From the NCBI RefSeq assembly GCF_028389875.1, contig NC_084674.1:14169501-14233500 (forward strand): a DNA stretch of 64,000 bases, read 5' to 3'. Made by a program: the position numbers and the translations under genes. Positions 56,924-64,000 of the stretch are shown one piece after another. This DNA comes from Rhea pennata (lineage: Eukaryota > Chordata > Aves > Rheiformes > Rheidae). The first letter of the stretch is position 1, and each line of letters begins with the position of its first letter. The notes beneath the pieces were generated by a model. It saw only the letters and a program-made list of their open reading frames with translations. It was not told the DNA's origin and did no database searches.

Positions 56924-59900
56924 CTATGGCACAACAAAAAAAATCGTTAGTATTCATAAGCTTAAGTAAACAGACATGACTGTACCGTAACAGTAGCTCT
57001 GTAATACAAGGAATTTATTGTTGAATTTATTGATTTCACAGTGTACAGAGTGGAAGTCTGAGGTATGTTAAGCTAATTTGGTGTAATTTTATTTTAAAAA
57101 TATTCAACCTCACCAAGACAAGGCTTTATTTGTGCATTTTGCCAGACCTGACATGCAACCGCTATCTAATTACAGCGCAGGAGAGAGCAACACCGTGGAA
57201 GTGAGTGAGCACTGCCTTTCAGGGATTTCTTTAGAAGTTAGTGCTGCAGACGAGTGAATAATGCTGGCCTGTAATTCACCCACCACGAAGCTTGCAAATG
57301 ATGATCATGCCATAACCCAGTTTTCTTTCAGCGCACCTGGCTCAGGTCAGTCATTCGGAGAGCGCCTGGCATCTTCACAGCCTCTACATTTGGACTGATC
57401 TGCTGAGCATCATGTAGCATTTACAGCTTTTCTTTAGCATCAGGTCAAAATCTCAATCTCTGAGTTTTAACTCTACAAAATGCCCATTTATAAAAGCTCA
57501 GGTATCAGAGTTTGAGAGATCACATTGGTATCCAGCTGCCAGCTCAAAGTCATGCTCTTTCTCTTTTCTAATGCAAAATCTGTAATTAACTGAAAGCTGT
57601 TTTAGGGCAAAAAATGTCCAGCTAGACCACCACAGCCTGCAGCTGGTTTTGACAGGGAATCCCTATATCCATACCTGCTTTGCTGCAGTCCACAGAGAAG
57701 GTGTTCTTCTGACCCACAAAAGCCTTCGAGAGTCCCGCTCCTCTGGAAACCACCTTGCTAGCATCCGAGGTGGATTTTGGAATGGCACTATAGCACGTTT
57801 CAGTTGATGACCTTGTCACTGATTCTACCATGATTGAAGACGTTTCGTTTGCACTGCCTGGGCTAACCAGTCGCTGTCCTGAAGGAAAGATTTCTGACAT
57901 TCAGATTCACCCCATCAGAAAGGCATTTAATGAGGAAGCTTGGAACCGCCCCCCCCCCCCCAGTGATTAACATGCTGGTGGTCTGCATCCAGACTGCATT
58001 TTCAGTGACAGAAGCAATTTCCTACTTCTGTATTTGAGCTAACATCTTCCAGTGACTCTGGAAATAACCCCATCCCAGAACCCTTAAATACCAAGACACA
58101 TTCAGTGGTTAAAGGACCACAGGAGCTTCAGGATTCATTAAGCAAAGCTGGCTGCTTAAAAAGAGTTAATTGGGCTTGAATCACCAAATGCCCAAGATGA
58201 CTTGAGTTGGCAGAAAAGCAGATGCAATTTTGCAACATCCCTTTTGGAAAGCAGAGCATGTCCAAGCCCAAGGGCATGCGGTCCCTACAGCCCACTCCCA
58301 AGACCACCACCATGCCAGGGCTACCAGTACACCTTCCACTAGCTCAGGGGTAATATTAGAGATACTGTTAGTCTGAGCTTAATGACAGTATCTGAGAGAG
58401 AAAGAGCTTCCTAAGTGCAAAATCAATCTTTTTCACATTGCCTGAAAGTCCTCCAGACATTACTAGCCCCTTTGATTAGGTCACAACCATACCAAAAAAA
58501 GAGACAGAATCATGGACATCATTTGTACCAGAAGAGCCAACGTTTAGGGTTTGGGGGAAAAGTGAGGAAGCAACCCATAATTCACCACTGTCACTGCAAC
58601 ATCCTAGAGCTAGTTCAAGATTTAGTATTTCCCCACGAAGCTGCTTTACAGCTATTCACTGAGTCAAGCCAGTGAGACTAAGGCGCCTGCAGACATTTCT
58701 CAGCCCGTTTCGAGACACAATCCCTACTCTAGGATTTGGAGGGAGAGGGCATAAACATTTTGTCTCTCATGTTCTTGGGTACTGGGCATCTAAGCCCAAA
58801 TGCCACAGTTTCTCAGAGGGATGTATTTGCTGAATGACACAAGCTGCTTCAGGCACACAGTATATACTGGTTAGCTTTTTACCTGTAACCTTTGCCTTGA
58901 AGGGGCTGCCCACTATGTGGTTAGGTCCACCATATTTAACTCCAATTAAATAGTTTCCTGGAGCCATGGGTGTGTACATGACTTTGTAACCTTCTGGAGC
59001 TTCCTGGCAGTCCATTTTCACCTTTGATGGCCCTTCAATTGTAACAGAGAGGGTACCTGGACCAGCCTTGGTCGTGTTTATGAAAAACTCCGACTGTAAC
59101 CCTAGAAAGACGTAGCACAGTAAGACACACTCTTCCTTAAACCCACTTGTTATAAAATAACTCTAAATTATTAAACAGGAACTCAGGATTCAATACAAGA
59201 TTAGGTGACAATCCACCAAGTACTCGGTGCACAAATCTGCATTCATGGTGGGACAGCCGACCTTCACACCCAGCCTCCTGACGCAGCATCGGAGGGGGCC
59301 GGGAGGGCAGCCTAAGCTCCCCCGGTTACGTGCCCTGGCACTCGCTGCCATCAGAAGACTAGTTGGGAGAAAAAAAAGAACTGAACTCTCAAAATGGGAG
59401 TCTTTTCCCTGGGATTTGGAGCCTGCACTGGTACAGCCTTCTTCACTGCTAAGCTCCGGGAAGTTCACAGCCTTCTCCCTGAATGGATCATAAATCACCA
59501 GTGAAGGGCCCACAAGAAAGCAGCTGACACAGATGGGGTAAAGCCTTTGGAGGAGCTCTTGGAGGACACGGGTGTCTGAACTGCTCTGAAACAGCACTCC
59601 AAGCAGTTTGAGGAAACAAAAGCTCGTTTAATTACAGCATCTGGTTAGCATAGCCGAATTATTGCTGCTAATGCCTAGCCAATGACACCATGCCAGCAAC
59701 ACAAGAAAAATTTAAGTAAGGCTTTCAGTCCCCAAATAATTTACTGTCAAACCCTGGCTTCAAATACTTATCTTAGGGCTGTTGTATGAGAAACTGATGA
59801 GCAAGAATGAAGTGCTCAAGCTCAGTAAAAGGAAGCCAGTTACAGGAAAGTTCAATACAGCTGAGACTGAGGCATATATACAAAACGCGGTGATAAACTA

Positions 59901-62900
59901 CAAAGAAGTTTGTCTTTCCACACGACACACTGCTGTGTTGCAATGCTGGAAGAACCCAGATCTGACACAGGGTTGTACCGTCCGCAGGTTTCTCAGGACT
60001 AGATCTGACTGCAGCAGCCTGCCAGTAGCATGCAAGACGGAAAGACTGACCACAGAGTGCTTGGGGTATGCCCCCCTTCTCTCCCCTCTCCTCCCTACTA
60101 CCACTAGTAAACGGGTTATGCTAACATATCAGAACCTGCAGAAATGTTAATTTCCAAAACAGCAACTTTCACAGACTGGCAATAAAGCCGTCCTGCTCAG
60201 AAGTCACTGCTCTCGCCTCGGGCCGCAGCTGAAGGCTCACGTTGTTAGCCTGCGTGTTCTCCCCTTCCCCGGTGGATGGGTTTCAGGTACCCAGCCACCA
60301 GCTACCGAAATCTCTACACTGGATCATTGTTCGAAAATGCCGTCGGGGCTGTGCTCAGCAGCTCCCAGGGCACGGAGCTTTTAGCAGCGGCCAGCATTCA
60401 ACAAGGCGGCACAGAGTAACTTTCCTGAAGTTAAACAGTCTATTTAGATTAAAAACAACCCCGAGCACCTTTATAGATGGAGAAAAATCCTCCCCCCGCT
60501 CCATTCCCTGATGCATCAGGGCCTAGTATTAATGAGAGCTTTTGTTTCCACCTATTAAAGCAGCACAAGCTATAATATCTTTATTCTACATAGTATATCC
60601 ACATTTTTCCAAACCCAGTTGGTTGGTTTCTCCAGAACAGCAGAAGCTTTGGCTGAATAGCTGCAGTATTTTTTTTTTTCCCAGGGAAAAGAGTGCAAAA
60701 TAAAACCCACAAATGAAAGAAGTAGATAGGATAAAGGGAACTGGCTATCACTGTGCACATCAAAAGGGGGAAAAAAAATCATTTTTACTCTTCTGTTCCA
60801 CAGCTTGTGTGGCCCATTTAAGCATAGAGTTAAAAAAATAAAAGTGCATATTCCTGTAATGCTTTTGTATTTTCTTACAAATGCCAAAATCATACAAATG
60901 AAAAAAAAAAACTACATTCTTGAGATGAGAACTGTCAAATGGGAGAGCCAAAACAGTTAAATAGGTATCCGGCTTCCAAGAAGAGTCAGCATTTATGTAG
61001 CATCTGAAGCACATATAAAACACTTCAAACAGGACACAGTCCTCCATGTTCCCTAGATTTTACACACTGCATTACATTTAACCTGCGATTTCTCAGAGGC
61101 TCCAGCACCACCAATGGAGCGGGTACCCTGCTACCGAGAGAATTAAGGGGGGGGGGACACAAGTCGGAGCGCAACACTGGCAGCATGGGCCACCACAGCC
61201 AACTCAGTAACTGCACTCGCTACACAGACGGAAAGCTTCTGAAAACCCTCTTCTCCTGTTACTGCTCATTACCAAATTTGGTGAAAGACAGAAAAATAAA
61301 ACCTATTGATTAACTTTGTGCCCCCTCGGTATTTTACAAGTTCTGGAGCACACACGCACTGCAGTCACTGACTCGCTCTCCAAAGGCTGCATAACTCTTC
61401 AGAAACCCTCCATCCTTTGCAGACTTCACGTGTGCGAGCTGCGCGCGTGGAACGGAGCCAAAGCATTTCCAGAGCTCCCGGGGACCACCTAAGTTGAGCT
61501 ACGCTAATTGGCAGAGATTTGTAGCTGAGCTGCTAACCAGTTCACGTGAACTGGTGCTGCAGTTGCTGGTTTGCAGAGGTTTTAGTCCATCAAGGGTCAG
61601 CATAGCCTGAACACCTGCTAATTGCTGGTTATATGAATTCAGGAGCATGCGAGAAAGCAAAATTAGCCTCACCCAAGATGGCAGAGAACGTGTGTTAGTT
61701 TATCTGCGTCAGCAGGAGAGGTCATGTAAAAATACGCCTGGAGACAGCTTCTAGTTCTTTCAGAAAGCAAATAGCTTTGTACAAGAGCCCGAACGGAAGC
61801 GTTACCCGTGGTGCCGCTCTCCAGGCCGTGGCCGTAGGCGGTGACGAGCGCGGGATTGCCCGCCTGCCCAGGCTCGCCGACACGAACCTTGAAAGGGCTG
61901 CCCACCACGTGGCTGCCGTTAAACTTCACGTCGATTGAGTGAATGCCATTTTCATGGGGGATGAACCGAACAGCGTACTTATCTGAAAGAGAAAAGGGGC
62001 TTGGCTGATGTGGCAGGAACAGCATCAAAAAATTAAATTCAACGCTTGATTCTTTTTACAACCACCCAAGAAAGGCTTCTATAATTTTTGACGTATTTTG
62101 ATCTCAGCTTAAGCAAACTCAGCTAGACAAGTTATTAAGCTCAAATTTAATTAGGAAAAATATTTATGACCGGAGGTGCCACGGATTCCATTTTGAACCT
62201 TGTCCTCTAAGAACTGATCTCAGTTGGCAACTATTCTCCAGGTTGAGCTTTATGGTTATGTCCTCACCTATGGACTAAAAGTGACAGTTTAATCACAGCC
62301 CAACCTGTTAGAGTAGAACTAACTGTGCACAGGACTTCTCTAAGAGAAGCAGCTGGTACAATGCAAGCCAAAACTCAAGTTGGCAGTGCTCCTCTGACAC
62401 CATAGAAATTGCACCTTTATTTGAGAGTCACTTAGCAATTTGCTGATATTTAACTTTTTTTGTTGCATGTTAACCCAAAGGAGTGACTGACCTTCCCCAG
62501 CTGGGCAGTAGCTAGACTGGCACAGAACAAATAATTCATTCAGACTTTAACTTAAAACAGAAAGCTCATTCCTGAAGCAGGTGCTGACCTTTCTGTAGCG
62601 TTTGTTTGTATTCAGTTGCCTTGACATTTCATATGAAGGAGTAAGTGCAAGTTAAAAATAAACTACTAGCTAAAGATGGAAGCACAGCTTCAAATAGTGA
62701 GCTTCTTCACTGGCTAAATTCAACTGCCACATCATATTTCACCTTGCTTATTTATGAATAATATCACCGTACCCTCACTGGCAAGCCAAGACTTTATGCA
62801 AAAATCCTTTAGACTTCCCCCTTAAATGTCAGCATGTTATACAAGCCAGGGCTCAGTCACTTAATTAACTCTCTAGGAAAAACATGAAAATAAACCTGCT

Positions 62901-63200
62901 TGTCCAATTCTTCCTGAAGCTGTTGACAACGCTATTTGCCAAGCAAGGTGCTTATTCCTTTCATACGCTCTTGGCAAGGCAAAGGGACTAAACCCACGGG
63001 CGACGTGGCAGTAAGCGTGTTCTGGAGGCCACCCCGTTTGCTGTTGGTAAGCGCACTGGTGTCTCACCTGGCTCCAGTTCAGACACATGGCACTCTTCGA
63101 CAGCTCCGGAAGGGCTGTGGACTTTAGCATCAATCTTGCCCTTTGCCCCGTTCAGCCTTATAGCAAAGGATGCTGGCTGATTAACCTTTAATCCAGACTC
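56736..63200 (-). CDS. FLNB: FLNB (filamin B), C-terminal part, five last coding exons
   Basis: Joining 63200-63068, 61982-61806, 59101-58883, 57878-57675 and 56923-56736 gives 921 nt, 306 residues and a TAA stop. It encodes repeat 22 (from [20 protein letters not shown]), repeat 23 (ending SPFKAKVTG), the hinge 2 segment ([20 protein letters not shown] and following) and repeat 24 ([10 protein letters not shown] to SPFHVTVP). Repeat 24 is the dimerisation domain of filamins, and repeats 21-24 bind membrane receptors and signalling partners. Filamin B cross-links actin and matters for skeletal growth. I assign FLNB over FLNA and FLNC because the hinge and repeat 24 match human FLNB from memory and because DNASE1L3 and ABHD6 are neighbours. 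The preceding exon, which should end with SLQ, is beyond the window. All junctions are GT-AG. Confidence 0.96.
57675..57878 (-). CDS. FLNB: FLNB exon: hinge 2 and start of repeat 24
   Basis: 204 nt: completes Gly, then [14 protein letters not shown] to [15 protein letters not shown] plus one base of Gly. It encodes the Ser/Thr-rich hinge 2, a calpain-sensitive flexible linker in filamins, and the first strands of repeat 24. The acceptor is CCTTCAG and the donor GCAG|GTATGG. Confidence 0.95.
57949..57961. repeat. C13 homopolymer in FLNB intron
   Basis: Thirteen C lie about 70 bases upstream (in transcript terms) of the hinge 2 exon acceptor and are read as G13 in the FLNB pre-mRNA. Confidence 0.8.
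58883..59101 (-). CDS. FLNB: FLNB exon: repeat 23
   Basis: 219 nt: completes Gly, then [20 protein letters not shown] to [12 protein letters not shown] plus one base of Gly. It is most of Ig-like filamin repeat 23. The acceptor is TTTCTAG and the donor ACAG|GTAAAA. Confidence 0.95.
59102..61805 (-). other. FLNB intron between repeat 22/23 and repeat 23 exons
   Basis: This is the largest FLNB intron fully inside the window, about 2.7 kb. It holds no recognised exon. It includes the 20-bp palindrome at 61,536-61,555 and a G10 run near 61,147. Confidence 0.8.
61536..61555. promoter_or_regulatory. Perfect 20-bp palindrome centred on an E-box
   Basis: ACCAGTTCACGTGAACTGGT equals its own reverse complement. 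The centre is TCACGTGA, an E-box form recognised by several bHLH-zip factors (USF, MiT/TFE type). It sits in an FLNB intron. Function is unknown. Confidence 0.6.
61806..61982 (-). CDS. FLNB: FLNB exon: end of repeat 22 and start of repeat 23
   Basis: 177 nt: completes Asp, then [20 protein letters not shown] to [18 protein letters not shown] plus one base of Gly. The acceptor is CTTTCAG. The donor ACGG|GTAACG lacks the usual AG before GT and is weak, but the frame and homology fix it. Confidence 0.95.
63068..63200 (-). CDS. FLNB: FLNB exon: first part of repeat 22
   Basis: 133 nt: [20 protein letters not shown] to ECHVSELEP plus one base of Asp. It begins in phase 0 after acceptor TTCTCAG. 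The donor is CCAG|GTGAGA. It is the most 5' FLNB exon I can support in this window. Confidence 0.95.
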
Positions 63201-64000
63201 CTGAGAATGCAACAGTCAGGTTACCAAATTTACACTTTCATTTCAGACAGCGCAAGGTTTGTGGCAGAGAAATAACCACTTCAACACAAGTATTTAGATT
63301 TCAACAAAAGAGGTAAAGCTGTGACTTGAATTAACTCTTAAATCAGCAACAGCTTAAACAGATCTTTTGCTCTTACTAAGAGTGACAGATTTAAGAGTCA
63401 CCGACACCCATGAGGCTGATTTTTTCCACAGCGAAAGAGTTTCTGGAAGCCGGATGATGCTCTGCCAAATTGGGCAAAGGCAGGTTTACAAGACTAGTCA
63501 CCCGTTATCACTGAGGTTAGAGACCTCTGTATTCAGGCACTAGATTTAAAGGATGTTTAAGCTTTAGTTCCATTTTTAGCCTGTTCATTCATTCCAGATT
63601 CATTCAGGGGAAAAGCCTCTGATAATCCAGTTGTCTGAAAGAGTAATATGCATGCTTATATTTGCCACAAGAGGCTACATTTAGAACACCACCACAAAAT
63701 GTCTTAAAATGAGAAAGTAATTTAAAGCTTGAAACCAGATGTCGCTGTGCTGTCGACCACCAGCATGGCGCGGTGCTGTTTGCTGAAGACAAGTCAGCTC
63801 AGCGTCCGTGCAGCAACAGGCATTGCAGCTAGAGCAGCTCACTCAGCCACTTGGCAGTAGTATTTTATGCTGAACATACTTTACCTGATTTCATTTGCAA
63901 CTAAGTCCTGAAGAGGAAAATAAATGCAACTGAGTAGAACTGAGGTACAATAAATAAAGCACATCCCTCACGCAGGTATAGTGGAGACTGATGCTGCACA
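63201..64000 (-). other. FLNB intron sequence to the window edge
   Basis: AT-rich sequence upstream of the first visible FLNB exon, in which I see no exon that continues the FLNB frame. The next exon, ending in the SLQ that precedes ESGLKVNQ, should lie beyond position 64,000. Confidence 0.7.

Noticed and set aside
63885-63907. A possible 23-nt FLNB micro-exon on the minus strand with good acceptor (CTCTTCAG) and donor (CAG|GTAAAG).
   Set aside because: The next exon starts in phase 0 and 23 nt is not a multiple of three. Read to end in phase 0 it contains TGA. Filamin homology predicts direct joining of SLQ to ESGLKVNQ.
1-64000. CR1, L1, Alu-like or endogenous retrovirus elements.
   Set aside because: I looked for CR1 3' end motifs, SINE promoter boxes and reverse-transcriptase-like frames and found none convincing; old fragments would need RepeatMasker.
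1-64000. CRISPR arrays, operons, ribosome binding sites, prokaryotic systems.
   Set aside because: The window is vertebrate nuclear DNA with spliced genes; such features do not apply.

Overview
This window is vertebrate genomic DNA, most likely from a bird or another sauropsid. It carries three intron-containing protein genes that I could rebuild exon by exon: ABHD6 (minus strand, start and stop codons at 35,543 and 25,813), DNASE1L3 (plus strand, 43,493 to 48,341) and the 3' end of FLNB (minus strand, 63,200 down to the stop at 56,736). The order and orientation (ABHD6 and DNASE1L3 divergent, DNASE1L3 and FLNB convergent) match the human 3p14.3 locus as I know it. The sauropsid call rests on short introns, many CpG-rich patches, and my seeing no mammalian SINE or LINE sequence. 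I also saw no clear CR1 element. This is a judgement by eye, not a computed placement.

Layout. Positions 1 to about 23,980 hold no exon I can recognise. They contain several CpG-rich patches, the largest at about 7,240-10,640, plus simple repeats. About 23,985-25,812 is AT-rich and is probably the ABHD6 3' UTR. ABHD6 has eight coding exons (1,014 nt, 337 aa) with the complete Ser148/Asp278/His306 triad. The gap of about 8 kb between the ABHD6 and DNASE1L3 start codons is a series of CpG islands with two minisatellite-like blocks, and it should hold the promoters of both genes. DNASE1L3 has eight coding exons (933 nt, 310 aa) with a signal peptide, all DNase I catalytic residues and a basic C-terminal tail. 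About 48,800-55,260 is gene-free intergenic sequence. The FLNB 3' UTR (about 1.46 kb) and its last five coding exons (306 aa: repeats 22 and 23, hinge 2, repeat 24) fill the right end. The rest of FLNB lies beyond position 64,000.

The three genes are not a functional unit. ABHD6 is a membrane monoacylglycerol lipase, DNASE1L3 a secreted endonuclease that clears chromatin, and FLNB an actin cross-linker. All splice junctions used are GT-AG, and every exon length fits the reading frame. I found no mobile-element gene, CRISPR array, operon or new biological system. The items worth a second look are regulatory or repeat features: a 20-bp palindrome around an E-box, a 21-bp tandem repeat, an octamer/homeodomain block inside a CpG island, orphan CpG islands and the promoter-side minisatellites.
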